Shown: positions 33,105-42,137 of the stretch, one piece after another | Layout: every line of letters starts with the position of its first letter | Position numbering within the stretch: position 1 is the stretch's first letter | Assembly: GCF_013033355.1 (NCBI RefSeq) | Contig: NZ_WQDY01000014.1 | Coordinates: forward strand, 1-64,000 | Source of the DNA: Ruegeria lacuscaerulensis | GTDB lineage: Bacteria > Pseudomonadota > Alphaproteobacteria > Rhodobacterales > Rhodobacteraceae | Length of the DNA stretch: 64,000 bases | Direction of reading: 5' to 3' | Notes under the pieces: generated by a model | What the model saw: the letters and a program-made list of their open reading frames with translations, nothing else | Told to the model about the DNA's origin: nothing | The model's database searches: none | Made by a program: the position numbers and the translations under genes

Positions 33105-34157
33105 ATGCAAATTGGACGTAAAATCCTTGGTGCGTCGGCGCTGGCCCTGATGGCTGGTACGGCCTGGGCCGAAGGCGAACTGAATGCTCTGGTGTGGTGC
33201 GACCATACCGATCCCGAACTGATCGCTCCGTTTGAGGCGAAGCACAACGTCAAGGTCAATCTGCGGGAATACGAGGGAACGGGGGCGGCACTTGCGCTGC
33301 TGGAGCAATCCAGACCCGGCGACTGGGACGTGCTTGTGGTCGACGGGATCGATGTGTTCCGCGCAGTCGAAGCCGGTGTTCTGGCCCCGCTGCCCGAGGG
33401 CGCGGTCTCGACTGCGGATTACTTCCCCGAAGTTGTCATGGCCGAAAACAACACAGTTGACGGCGTGACCTATGCCGTGACTGAGAAATTTGGCTACAAT
33501 ACGATCTCGTACAACTCGGCCAAGGTCGATCCCGCAGATATGGAAAGCCTGAGCACTGTCTGGTCCGAGAAATATGACGGGCGGATTTCGATCTATGACT
33601 ACTACCTGCCCGTGATGGGGCTGGCCGCCATTGCCGAAGGCATTGCAACGGACGCAATTGGCGCGGGAGATTTGGCAAAGATCGATGGTGTCCTTTCAAC
33701 CATGCGAAGCCGAGCTGCCTCGGTCGCGGGGGTGGTTGCGGCGCAAACAGCACTGGCGACAGGCGAAGTAGATATCGTTGTGGGTGGGGGTGAGTGGCTG
33801 ACGGCCGTGCTCGCCTCGGAACAGCCGGAACTGACATGGACCATCCCCAAGGAGGGCGCGGTTCGCTGGGCGCAATCCATCGGCGTGGTCGAGGGGGCCA
33901 GTAACCCCGATCTGGCGGTTGAGTTCATCAAGTACATCACCAGCCCCGAAGGGCAGGCCCGTCTGGCGACGTCTTCGTGCTTTTGGGGAATGCCCGCAAA
34001 TGCCAAGGCCGGAGACGTTCTGACCGACGTACAAAAAGACATCCTGCGCTGGGATCAACAGCCTGACTATCTGGCGTTGACACAGCTGTACCCTGCACCG
34101 GATGCAGATCTGGACATCGAAATGCAGGATCTGTGGCTGGAAACTCTGCAGCAGTGA
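33105..34157 (+). CDS. Polyamine-type ABC transporter substrate-binding protein (PotD family), first system
   Basis: A 350-residue periplasmic protein from the ATG at 33105, with AGGAG nine bases upstream. A Sec signal peptide spans about residues 1-23 (LALMAGTAWA, cleaved before EGELNALVW). The PotD/PotF-like fold is indicated by WDVLVVDGIDVFRAVEAG, YAVTEKFGYNTISYN and VEFIKYITSPEGQARLATS. It should bind a small cationic or zwitterionic amine. It heads the operon for two permeases, an ATPase and a metallo-beta-lactamase-fold protein. Confidence 0.83.
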   Translation: MQIGRKILGASALALMAGTAWAEGELNALVWCDHTDPELIAPFEAKHNVKVNLREYEGTGAALALLEQSRPGDWDVLVVDGIDVFRAVEAGVLAPLPEGAVSTADYFPEVVMAENNTVDGVTYAVTEKFGYNTISYNSAKVDPADMESLSTVWSEKYDGRISIYDYYLPVMGLAAIAEGIATDAIGAGDLAKIDGVLSTMRSRAASVAGVVAAQTALATGEVDIVVGGGEWLTAVLASEQPELTWTIPKEGAVRWAQSIGVVEGASNPDLAVEFIKYITSPEGQARLATSSCFWGMPANAKAGDVLTDVQKDILRWDQQPDYLALTQLYPAPDADLDIEMQDLWLETLQQ

Positions 34158-34159
34158 AC

Positions 34160-35005
34160 ATGTCCAAGGACCAGGTCCGCGGCTGGGGCTTTGTAACCCC
34201 GGCCCTGCTGTGGACCATCGCCTTTTTCATCGTGCCTTTCGTTGTGATGGGCGCGATGAGCCTTGCTTCGCTTGAAGGGCGAACGCTTGTTTGGGATCTG
34301 TCACTGGCCAACTACGCCAAGCTGCTTGAAAAGAAATATCTATGGCGGGCGATCCTGGTTTCGCTGGAAATCACACTGACGGTGACGGTGATCTCGGTCG
34401 TGCTGGCATATCCGCTGGCCTGGATCATTGCCTTTCGTGTGTCACCGCGCTGGCAGCGTCTTGCCCTGCTGCTGGCAATCCTGCCGTTCTGGACCTCCTA
34501 TGTGGTGCGCTCCTATGCATGGTTGCTGGTTCTGGCGCGTGAGGGCGTGGTGAACGAGACCCTGATGTGGATCGGAGCCATCGCCGAGCCGATCACGCTG
34601 GCCAATACGCGCTTTGCTACGGTGACTGGCTTTGTGCATTTCTTTGTGATGCTTCTGACTCTGACGATCTATGCCAACCTGATCCAGCTGTCCCCGAACT
34701 ATCGCCGGGCGGCAATGGACCTAGGCGCTAACGCGTTTCAAACCTTCCGACACGTGATCTTGCCGTTGACTCTGCCCGGTATCGTCACCGGAGCATTCCT
34801 AACGTTTGTCCTATGTATCGGCGACTACGTCACGCCGCAGATTCTGGGCGGCAATACCGAATTGACCGTGCCGCAGGTTATCATGGTGCAACTGGGACGG
34901 CGCGCGGATTTTCCGTTGGCCTCGGCGCTGGCCATTGTCTTGATGAGCATCGTCGCGCTGGCCTATCTGCTGTCTGCCCGCTGGTTAAGGCTTGACCGGT
35001 TATGA
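34160..35005 (+). CDS. Polyamine-type ABC transporter permease (PotB family), first system
   Basis: A 281-residue inner-membrane protein from the ATG at 34160. In-frame GTG codons at 34133 and 34154 overlap the binding-protein gene and are less likely. About six hydrophobic segments are visible. The EAA-type coupling loop lies at NYRRAAMDLGANAFQTFRHVILPLTLPGIV. It pairs with the PotC-like subunit to form the channel. Its stop overlaps the next start (ATGA). Confidence 0.88.
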   Translation: MSKDQVRGWGFVTPALLWTIAFFIVPFVVMGAMSLASLEGRTLVWDLSLANYAKLLEKKYLWRAILVSLEITLTVTVISVVLAYPLAWIIAFRVSPRWQRLALLLAILPFWTSYVVRSYAWLLVLAREGVVNETLMWIGAIAEPITLANTRFATVTGFVHFFVMLLTLTIYANLIQLSPNYRRAAMDLGANAFQTFRHVILPLTLPGIVTGAFLTFVLCIGDYVTPQILGGNTELTVPQVIMVQLGRRADFPLASALAIVLMSIVALAYLLSARWLRLDRL

Positions 35006-35775
35006 TGCGCTTTCTGCCCTGGGCCTACCTGATCGCTGCGTTTGTATTTATCTACCTTCCGGTGGGCGTGCTGGTCCTGTTCTCGTTTCAGGAAGGATCG
35101 CTGCCTGTGCCACCGTTCAACGGGCCGTCCCTGCAATGGTATCAGACCATTCTTGGGGACGAGGATTTGATGGCAGCGCTGCGCAATTCGATCCTTGTCG
35201 CGTTCGGGTCGTCTGCGGTTGCCGTGGCGCTGGGATTTCTGGCGGCATACGGGCTTGCGCGGCACGTTCTGCCGGGATCGGCCTTGATCCGAGGGCTGCT
35301 GATCGCCCCCCTGACGGTCAGCTACTTGATCGTCGGGCTGGGCCTGCTGATCGTTCTGACGCGCTCGGGCTTTGGCGTTTCGCTTTGGACCGCAGCCATC
35401 GGGCATGTGGTCATCAATTTGCCGCTGGCTTTCGCCATCATCTATGCCTCGATGGGAGCGCAACAGCAAAACGCCGAACGCGCCGCCCGCGATCTGGGCG
35501 CGTCCGAGCCCAAGGTGATCGTGTTGGTGACAATACCCATGTTGCTGCCCTCGATTGCGGCAGCCTTTTTCTTGTCGGTCACACTGAGCTGGGATGAGTT
35601 TATTATCTCCTTCCTTCTGACCCGTTTTGACGTCACCTTGCCGGTTGAAATCTGGTCGCTGCTCAGGTCGGGCCTGTCGCCGCAACTGAACGCAATCGGT
35701 AGCTTTGTCTTCCTGATATCGGTGGCCGTTGTGCTGCTGCTGGAACTCACCATCTTTCGGAAAGGCCGCCAATGA
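35002..35775 (+). CDS. Polyamine-type ABC transporter permease (PotC family), first system
   Basis: A 257-residue membrane protein with six hydrophobic segments. The N-terminal YLPVGVLVLFSFQEG and the coupling loop ERAARDLGASEPKVIVLVTIPMLLPSI are typical of PotC. It starts inside the preceding stop and ends in an ATGA overlap with the ATPase gene, so the transporter subunits are made at coupled levels. Confidence 0.88.
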   Translation: MMRFLPWAYLIAAFVFIYLPVGVLVLFSFQEGSLPVPPFNGPSLQWYQTILGDEDLMAALRNSILVAFGSSAVAVALGFLAAYGLARHVLPGSALIRGLLIAPLTVSYLIVGLGLLIVLTRSGFGVSLWTAAIGHVVINLPLAFAIIYASMGAQQQNAERAARDLGASEPKVIVLVTIPMLLPSIAAAFFLSVTLSWDEFIISFLLTRFDVTLPVEIWSLLRSGLSPQLNAIGSFVFLISVAVVLLLELTIFRKGRQ

Positions 35776-36821
35776 CCGCGTCTGTCACGTTTTCGGGTCT
35801 CAATCACTGGTTCGGTCAGTTTCAGGCGCTGTCCGGGATCGACCTGCAGATCGAGGCCGGTGAATACGTGACTCTGCTGGGCCCGTCCGGCTGCGGTAAG
35901 ACCACTCTTTTGTCGATCCTAGGGGGGTTTCTTGAGCCTACTCAGGGCCGCGTCCTGATCAGCGGTCAGGATATGACCCGTGTAGCGCCGGTCAAACGTC
36001 CCACGACCACAGTGTTTCAGGATTATGCCCTGTTTCCGCACATGTCCTTGCGCGACAATGTTGGCTTTGGCCTGCGTATGAGCGGTATGGGTCGAAAAGA
36101 CCGCCACGCACGCGCCGAACAGATGCTGAATCTGGTTGGCCTGAAGGATGCCGCGCTCAAACGTCCTCATGCGCTGTCCGGTGGGCAGCGACAGCGTGTC
36201 GCCCTAGCGCGGGCGCTGGCGGTCAATCCGGACGTTCTGCTGCTTGACGAACCGTTGGGCGCGCTGGACCTCAAGCTGCGGCGATCCATGCAGGACGAGT
36301 TGAAAAGCATTCAGCAACAGATCGGCACAACTTTTGTCCATGTTACCCACGATCAGGAGGAAGCCATGGCGATTGCCGACCGGATCGTGGTCATGAGCCG
36401 TGGCCGGATCGAAGATCACGGTACCCCGGACCGGGTCTACCGCTATCCGGCAACCCTGTTCACGGCGGATTTCATGGGCGAAAATAACCACATTTCAGGT
36501 GTGAAATCCGGGGCGGGTTTAGAAACACCGTTTGGACTTTTGCCAACCCTGAACGCCCCGGCCTCGACCAAAGCCGCAATCTGCCTGCGCCCCGAGGATA
36601 TCCGCGCCGACGATCAAGGATCATTCCCGATGGGGATGGCCACGGTGACTGCGGCGGCGTTTTTCGGAACCTATTGCCGGGCGCATCTTTCACCGGCCTG
36701 TGCCCCGGACCTGAGCCTGACGGCCTATCTGGCCCCTGACCGCCCTTGGGCGCAGGGCGATGTGGTATCGTTGTCCGCAGATGTCGAGAATTTTCGCCTG
36801 TTCGAACCGGAGACCCCCTGA
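35772..36821 (+). CDS. Polyamine-type ABC transporter ATP-binding protein (PotA family), first system
   Basis: A 349-residue ATPase. Walker A is GPSGCGKT (about residues 37-44), the Q-loop lies in VFQDYALFPHMS, the signature is LSGGQRQRVALARAL and Walker B is VLLLDEPLGALD. A C-terminal TOBE-type regulatory domain follows (about 240-349). It energises import by the PotB/PotC-like channel. The stop overlaps the ATG of the metallo-beta-lactamase-fold gene. Confidence 0.9.
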   Translation: MTASVTFSGLNHWFGQFQALSGIDLQIEAGEYVTLLGPSGCGKTTLLSILGGFLEPTQGRVLISGQDMTRVAPVKRPTTTVFQDYALFPHMSLRDNVGFGLRMSGMGRKDRHARAEQMLNLVGLKDAALKRPHALSGGQRQRVALARALAVNPDVLLLDEPLGALDLKLRRSMQDELKSIQQQIGTTFVHVTHDQEEAMAIADRIVVMSRGRIEDHGTPDRVYRYPATLFTADFMGENNHISGVKSGAGLETPFGLLPTLNAPASTKAAICLRPEDIRADDQGSFPMGMATVTAAAFFGTYCRAHLSPACAPDLSLTAYLAPDRPWAQGDVVSLSADVENFRLFEPETP

Positions 36822-37558
36822 TGCAGCGCGCGCAACCGCAGGATTGGTACCGCACCACCCGCAAAGGTGAAGACATTACCCTGATCGATGAGCCTTTCAT
36901 CACGCCTTTCTATCGCTGCAACATGTGGCATGTACGTGGACGCGACCGCGATATGCTGGTCGACAGCGGCATGGGCGTTGTGTCGCTGCGGACATGGGTG
37001 CCTCTGGTGACCGAACGTGCGTTGACGGCGGTCGCAAGCCACACCCATTTCGACCATATCGGCTGTCATCATGAGTTCGAGGACCGCGCGGTCCACAGGG
37101 CAGAGGCCGATATTCTGGCCAACCCGACGCGCGTGGCGACGCTGGCCGACCCCTACGTGACGGACGAGATTTTCGACTGCCTGCCGCCATTGCCCTACCG
37201 ATCCGACACATATGCGGTCAGCGGTGCGCAGGCGACGCGACTGTTGGACGATGGCGATATCGTCGATCTTGGGGACAGGCATTTCGAGGTGATCCACACG
37301 CCGGGTCATTCGCCGGGCGGAATTGCTTTGTGGGAGGCCGCGACAGGCATCCTGTTCTCGGGCGATATTGTCTATGATGGCGAGTTGATCGAAGACACCT
37401 ATCACAGCAATGCCCAGGACTACTACCGCTCGATGGTGCGCTTGTATGATTTGCCGGTGGAAACCGTGCATGGGGGTCACTTCCCCAGCTATGGTCGAGA
37501 CCGCCACCGCGAAATCATTCGCGCGTGGTTGGATGGAAAGAACGCGTCAACGGCGTAA
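36821..37558 (+). CDS. Metallo-beta-lactamase-fold hydrolase
   Basis: A 245-residue protein from the ATG at 36821, coupled to the ATPase stop. The zinc motif is SHTHFDHIG (HxHxDH), followed by VIHTPGHSPGGIALWE and the metal-bridging Asp in LFSGDIVYDGEL, with a final His in VHGGHFPSY. The fold covers thioesterases, lactonases and other hydrolases. Its place at the end of the importer operon suggests it cleaves the imported compound, but the bond is not known. Confidence 0.83.
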   Translation: MQRAQPQDWYRTTRKGEDITLIDEPFITPFYRCNMWHVRGRDRDMLVDSGMGVVSLRTWVPLVTERALTAVASHTHFDHIGCHHEFEDRAVHRAEADILANPTRVATLADPYVTDEIFDCLPPLPYRSDTYAVSGAQATRLLDDGDIVDLGDRHFEVIHTPGHSPGGIALWEAATGILFSGDIVYDGELIEDTYHSNAQDYYRSMVRLYDLPVETVHGGHFPSYGRDRHREIIRAWLDGKNASTA

Positions 37559-37563
37559 GGCTT

Positions 37564-39222
37564 TCAGTTTTTCGCCATGTAGGTCACGACCCCGTTGCAG
37601 ATCGTAGCCTCAACGGCGGTGTCACCTGCGTTTCTATCCGTCAACACCCGGTCCAGAACTACGATATCAGCTAGCATGCCGGGGGCCAGACGCCCGAACT
37701 GATCATCGCGGCGGCAGGCATAGGCCCCTTCGCTGGTATAGGCGGCTAGGGTATCTTCAAAACTCAGTCGCTCGTCCTTTTGATCGGCGTCCCAGACCTG
37801 CCGGGTCAAGGCGATGTCGATCCCGGTCAAAGGTGGCAGGGCGGCAATCGGCCAATCGCTTGAGAAACAGATACGCGCACCCGCCTCTTTGAGCGTCCGC
37901 CACACATAGGCGTCAGGCCATTGGTCCCTGCCGATGATCGAGGCCAGAGGCTCTAGCGGGAAATCCCCGCATCCCGGCGGATGCGGCGGCATGAACGAGG
38001 CGACCACATCAAGCGCGGCAAAGCGGGGCCGGTCTGCAGGGTCGAGCAATTCGATATGTTCCACCCGGTGCCGATTACCCTGTGGGTGGTTGGCAGAGTG
38101 AGCGGCCTCATAACCGTCCAACACCACGCGCACGGCCCCATCCCCAATGGCATGAACCGCGATCTGAAACCCGCGCTTGTCCAGTGCCACCGCCAGATCG
38201 GCAAATCGGGCCGGGTCATGCAGCGGCGCGCTTTTGTGGCCAGGTGTATCGGGGTAATCCCGCACCCGGTATCCGGTGTGCGCATCCAGTGTACCGTCCA
38301 TGAAAAATTTGACCCGGTTGCACCACAGCATCGGGCTGTTCAGCTTACGCCGCATCTGCTCGGCAATCTCGATGTTTTCGACGGGTTCGCCGGGCGTGAA
38401 GTGATAGGGTAGCTCAAGCCGGCAACACAGATCGCCTTCGGCTTCGATCTCTTGCAGAAGACTGGCCTGGTACAGGTTGCCGTCCATATTGATGATTGTC
38501 GTGATACCGTGCTGGGCGCAGTATTGCAGCCCTTCGCGCATCAATACCTTGTCGGCCTCGCGCTGAGCTTGCGTCACTTCTTGGGCCGGTTCGATCCCCT
38601 CCAGCCCCAGAACCTCACGCCCACCATGGCGGCCAAGCGCCTGTATCGTGGCAACGGCCGGAGGCTCAATCAGCGTGCCAGTGGCGATCCCGTCCGGGTC
38701 CAATTCAATATGCGAACCCGGTCCCAGATCGCGCCCCCGCAACACATCTGCAGCCTGTAGCGCCGCGGTATTTGCCCAGCCGTTATGAAAATCAGCGCTT
38801 TGCAGCAACAGCGGGCGATCGGGGCATATCGCGTCAAGAATATGCCGGTCCGGATTTTGGCGACCGTCAAAACTCGCGTAGGCCAGACCCTGTGCCACAA
38901 GCAGGCTGTCATCTGGGTTTTGTGCGGCAAACTTCCGAATGGCGCGGGTCAGGGCTGCAGTGCCCGTGATCGCCTCAAGCCGCAATACCTTCAGGGAATA
39001 GGCGCCGAAAAACAGATGCATATGGCTTTCGACAAAGCCCGGCAGAACCGTTGCGCCCTCGGCGTCGAGGACCCGGGTGTCGACGGTACATAATGCCTTG
39101 ATCTCTTCCGTTGATCCAACCGCTGCGACCCGATCCCCCGACACGAATATCGCCTGCTGCCGAGGGCCACCGGGCTCCATCGTGCGCAGATCTGCATTCA
39201 CGATCGCAAGCGAAGAGGTCAT
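37564..39222 (-). CDS. Amidohydrolase (YtcJ / N-substituted formamide deformylase-like)
   Basis: A 552-residue protein from the ATG at 39222; a TTG at 39237 would add five residues. It is an amidohydrolase-superfamily barrel with VLPGFVESHMHLFFGAY (metal HxH), RVEHIELLDPADRPRFAAL, CFSSDWPIAALPPLTG and GRLAPGMLADIVVLD at the C-terminus. The YtcJ group includes N-substituted formamide deformylase, which releases formate from N-substituted formamides. It lies downstream of the nitrilase-superfamily amidase in the same operon. The substrate is inferred to be an amide or formamide. Confidence 0.8.
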   Translation of the reverse strand: MTSSLAIVNADLRTMEPGGPRQQAIFVSGDRVAAVGSTEEIKALCTVDTRVLDAEGATVLPGFVESHMHLFFGAYSLKVLRLEAITGTAALTRAIRKFAAQNPDDSLLVAQGLAYASFDGRQNPDRHILDAICPDRPLLLQSADFHNGWANTAALQAADVLRGRDLGPGSHIELDPDGIATGTLIEPPAVATIQALGRHGGREVLGLEGIEPAQEVTQAQREADKVLMREGLQYCAQHGITTIINMDGNLYQASLLQEIEAEGDLCCRLELPYHFTPGEPVENIEIAEQMRRKLNSPMLWCNRVKFFMDGTLDAHTGYRVRDYPDTPGHKSAPLHDPARFADLAVALDKRGFQIAVHAIGDGAVRVVLDGYEAAHSANHPQGNRHRVEHIELLDPADRPRFAALDVVASFMPPHPPGCGDFPLEPLASIIGRDQWPDAYVWRTLKEAGARICFSSDWPIAALPPLTGIDIALTRQVWDADQKDERLSFEDTLAAYTSEGAYACRRDDQFGRLAPGMLADIVVLDRVLTDRNAGDTAVEATICNGVVTYMAKN

Positions 39223-39237
39223 GCGCGCGGCTTTCAA

Positions 39238-40020
39238 CTAGGGGTGGGTTAGGTTCAGCGCCACGGTGTCTGACAAATAGGGGTTCTCGTCGCGCGATTG
39301 GGCATAGGCACCTGGATCAATCGAAGCCGAGATCACCTGTCCGCCTTCCCCCGCAAAACCCAGCTGCTGACCGTCCGGGGCCACGATCGAGGACATACCC
39401 TGATAGGCATAGCTTTCGTCAGAGCCTGCGTGGTTGGCGTACACGACAAAGACCTGATTTTCAAAGGCGCGCACCGGCACAACCTGTTGCGTGATGAACG
39501 CTCCGGCTGGGCCTTCGGCCATCGCTGTTGGCACAATGATCACCTGCGCCCCGGCATGCGCCAACCGACGCACGTTTTCAGGAAATTCGATATCGTAGCA
39601 GATCAGAAAACCAAGGGTCAGACCGGCCATTGTGGTCATCACCAAGGACCGCTCGGGCGTCTGGAAGATACCTTTTTCATAGGGGCCATACAGACAGTTC
39701 TTGCGATAGATCAGCGGACTATCAGGGTCATCACGGTTGATGATCAAGGCGCTGATATAGCGGGCGTCGCCATCGGCCTCGGGGAAACCCGCGACAAGGC
39801 TGATGCCGCTGTCACGCACCGCCTGCGTCAACTGTTGAACCCATGGCCCATCTTTTGGTTGCGCCAGATCGCGCAGAACTGCACCGCGCCCGTATCCGGT
39901 GATGGCCAGTTCGGGCGCAACCAGCAGATCGGCATCCGAATCGTGCAAGGCCTGTTCGATTTGGGCTAACCGATCCTCGGTGCTGCCTCCGGCTTGCATC
40001 TGAAATGCGGCGATCTTCAT
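39238..40020 (-). CDS. Carbon-nitrogen hydrolase (nitrilase superfamily amidase)
   Basis: A 260-residue protein from the ATG at 40020 (MKIAAFQMQAGG). The upstream frame extension lies in the divergent promoter region. The Glu-Lys-Cys triad is recognisable: Glu in LLVAPELAITGYG, Lys in YRKNCLYGPYEK and Cys in LGFLICYDIEFPE. The length and motif context fit aliphatic or R-selective amidases better than true nitrilases. It is divergent from the LysR gene. With nitrile hydratase in the same neighbourhood it could hydrolyse the amide product to the acid. Confidence 0.85.
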   Translation of the reverse strand: MKIAAFQMQAGGSTEDRLAQIEQALHDSDADLLVAPELAITGYGRGAVLRDLAQPKDGPWVQQLTQAVRDSGISLVAGFPEADGDARYISALIINRDDPDSPLIYRKNCLYGPYEKGIFQTPERSLVMTTMAGLTLGFLICYDIEFPENVRRLAHAGAQVIIVPTAMAEGPAGAFITQQVVPVRAFENQVFVVYANHAGSDESYAYQGMSSIVAPDGQQLGFAGEGGQVISASIDPGAYAQSRDENPYLSDTVALNLTHP

Positions 40021-40150
40021 GGCACTCGTCCCTATGTTCCGGCGCAGTTCGATCAAATTTTCAGCGCCCGCGGTCGCGACCGTATTCAGCGCGCCCGATT
40101 TTGCAAATAGTGCGTTGCAAAACGATACATTTCTCTGGCTCAATGCAAGG

Positions 40151-41059
40151 ATGAAAATCACGGGTTCAGATATCCATCTTTTGACCGTTTTCGACAGTGT
40201 TGTTCGGAACCGGGGCTTCTCGGCGGCGCAGGTCGAGCTGGGCCTCAGCCAGCCCACGATCTCGAACCACATAACGGCGCTTGAAGAACGTCTGGGCGTG
40301 CGTCTGTGCCAGCGCGGGCGGCGCGGGTTTCTGCTGACTGAAAAAGGGCGGATGGTGCATCAGATCGGTCTGGCACTGATGGACTCGCTGGATCAGCATT
40401 CGACCCATCTGGCCGAGTTAAAGGGCAATCTGGTTGGGCGTCTAAAACTGGCCGTTGTGGACGCCACCACAACCGATGAGGCATTCAAGCTGCCGCAGGC
40501 GATCAAACAGTTCACGGAGGCTGCTCCGGCCGTGCGTATCGACCTTGTGATTTCCGAACCGCAAGATATTCAGCAAGGTGTACTGGACGGTACCTACCAT
40601 ATCGGGTTTGGCAGTTTTGACAATGTAAGCAATGGCTTAAGTCTGACCGACCTGTATCGCGAACATCACGCACTCTATTGTTCGGACACTCATCCGTTGT
40701 TTGGGGTTCCGGAACACGCCCTTGGTGATGATGCCATTGCCCAGCAGGCTTGGGTCCACCGCGGGTATTGGAACCAGCAAAGGCAAAAGTCCCAGCATTC
40801 CTCGGACCGAGACCTTTTTGCGCAAGAAATCGAAGCGCAGCTGATCCTGATCCTCAGTGGGGCATATATCGGGTTGTTGCCGCTGCATCTGGCCTCGGGT
40901 TGGGAAAAGCAGGGGCGGTTGCGGCGCTTGCCCAACAGCAGCCGTGATTATTCTTGTCCCATGCAGATCGTCACACGGTCCGGAGCTGTACCTAAGGTAA
41001 ATGGACTGTTCATCCAGACCCTTCAACAAATGTATGAGGGGGAATACATTGTTAAATGA
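40151..41059 (+). CDS. LysR-family transcriptional regulator
   Basis: A 302-residue LysR protein from the ATG at 40151. The helix-turn-helix is at about residues 20-45 (RGFSAAQVELGLSQPTISNHITALEE, typical LysR spacing). The remaining part is the periplasmic-binding-protein-like effector domain (LKLAVVDATTTDEAFKLPQAI onward). The 130-base gap to the divergent amidase gene is the likely target. The following agmatinase-family operon may also be controlled. The effector could be an amine, amide or nitrile, by inference. Confidence 0.85.
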   Translation: MKITGSDIHLLTVFDSVVRNRGFSAAQVELGLSQPTISNHITALEERLGVRLCQRGRRGFLLTEKGRMVHQIGLALMDSLDQHSTHLAELKGNLVGRLKLAVVDATTTDEAFKLPQAIKQFTEAAPAVRIDLVISEPQDIQQGVLDGTYHIGFGSFDNVSNGLSLTDLYREHHALYCSDTHPLFGVPEHALGDDAIAQQAWVHRGYWNQQRQKSQHSSDRDLFAQEIEAQLILILSGAYIGLLPLHLASGWEKQGRLRRLPNSSRDYSCPMQIVTRSGAVPKVNGLFIQTLQQMYEGEYIVK

Positions 41060-41128
41060 CAATGTAAGGGTTTGCGCATCGCTATTTTTTGGCCCAACCG
41101 AGCCAATTAGGGTCAAAAGGACTTTCGT

Positions 41129-42115
41129 ATGACCTCAGCCGCAGGAACCATAATGCCAGACACGACCGCGCCGCGTTACAACCAACCCCTGGGCGGCAAT
41201 GACATGCCCCGTTTCGGAGGCGGCACGACAATGATGCGACTGCCCGCGCAGGAAACCGCCGCCGGACTGGACGCCTGTTTCGTGGGCATTCCGATGGATA
41301 TCGGCACCTCGAACCGGACGGGAACGCGTCACGGGCCACGTGCGATCCGCGCCGAAAGCTGCATGTTGCGGCCCTTCAACATGGCCACGGGCGCGGCACC
41401 ATTTGCCAAGATGCAGGTGGCCGATATTGGCGATGTGGCGATCAACACGTTTGATCTTAAGAAAACCATGGACATCATCACCGAGGCTTATGATGAGATA
41501 CTCAGCCACGATGTGGTTCCGATCACACTGGGCGGAGATCACACGCTGACCTATCCGGTGCTGCGCGCGATCGCCCGCAAACACGGTCCGGTGGCCTTGA
41601 TCCATGTGGATGCGCATTCGGACACGAATGACGAGATGTTTGGCGAAAAGATCGCCCATGGCACTCCGTTCCGCCGTGCGGTCGAAGATGGGCTGTTGCA
41701 GAATGACAAGGTGTTCCAGATCGGCCTGCGGGGGACGGGTTACGCGCCCGATGATTTTGACTGGGGCCGCAATCAAGGCTTTACTGTCATTCAGGCCGAG
41801 GAGTGCTGGCACAAATCCCTGACCCCCCTAATGCAGGATATCCGCGCGCGGATCGGGGATGTGCCGACCTACCTGACCTTTGATATCGACAGTCTGGACC
41901 CGGCCTATGCGCCCGGAACCGGGACGGTCGAAATGGGCGGGCTGACCAATATTCAGGCGCTCGAAACCGTGCGCGGTTGTGCCGGGCTGAACCTTGTCGG
42001 AACCGATCTGGTCGAGGTCTCGCCGCAATATGATGTCAGCGGCTGCACTGCGCTGATCGGGGCCAACTTGGCCTATGAAATGCTTTGCGTCCTGCCCAAG
42101 AACCGGGCCAACTGA
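41129..42115 (+). CDS. Agmatinase-family ureohydrolase
   Basis: A 328-residue binuclear manganese hydrolase. The start ATG has AAAGGA seven bases upstream. Metal-binding motifs: TLGGDHTLTYP (His), HVDAHSDTND (Asp-His-Asp) and TFDIDSLDPAYAPGTGT (two Asp). The enzyme splits a guanidino group to urea and an amine. The family includes agmatinase, guanidinobutyrase and guanidinopropionase, and sequence alone does not choose among them. It heads an operon with a second polyamine-type importer and nitrile hydratase, which points to an amine- or guanidine-bearing substrate. Confidence 0.87.
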   Translation: MTSAAGTIMPDTTAPRYNQPLGGNDMPRFGGGTTMMRLPAQETAAGLDACFVGIPMDIGTSNRTGTRHGPRAIRAESCMLRPFNMATGAAPFAKMQVADIGDVAINTFDLKKTMDIITEAYDEILSHDVVPITLGGDHTLTYPVLRAIARKHGPVALIHVDAHSDTNDEMFGEKIAHGTPFRRAVEDGLLQNDKVFQIGLRGTGYAPDDFDWGRNQGFTVIQAEECWHKSLTPLMQDIRARIGDVPTYLTFDIDSLDPAYAPGTGTVEMGGLTNIQALETVRGCAGLNLVGTDLVEVSPQYDVSGCTALIGANLAYEMLCVLPKNRAN

Positions 42116-42137
42116 ACAAGACCAACAGGAGATCACA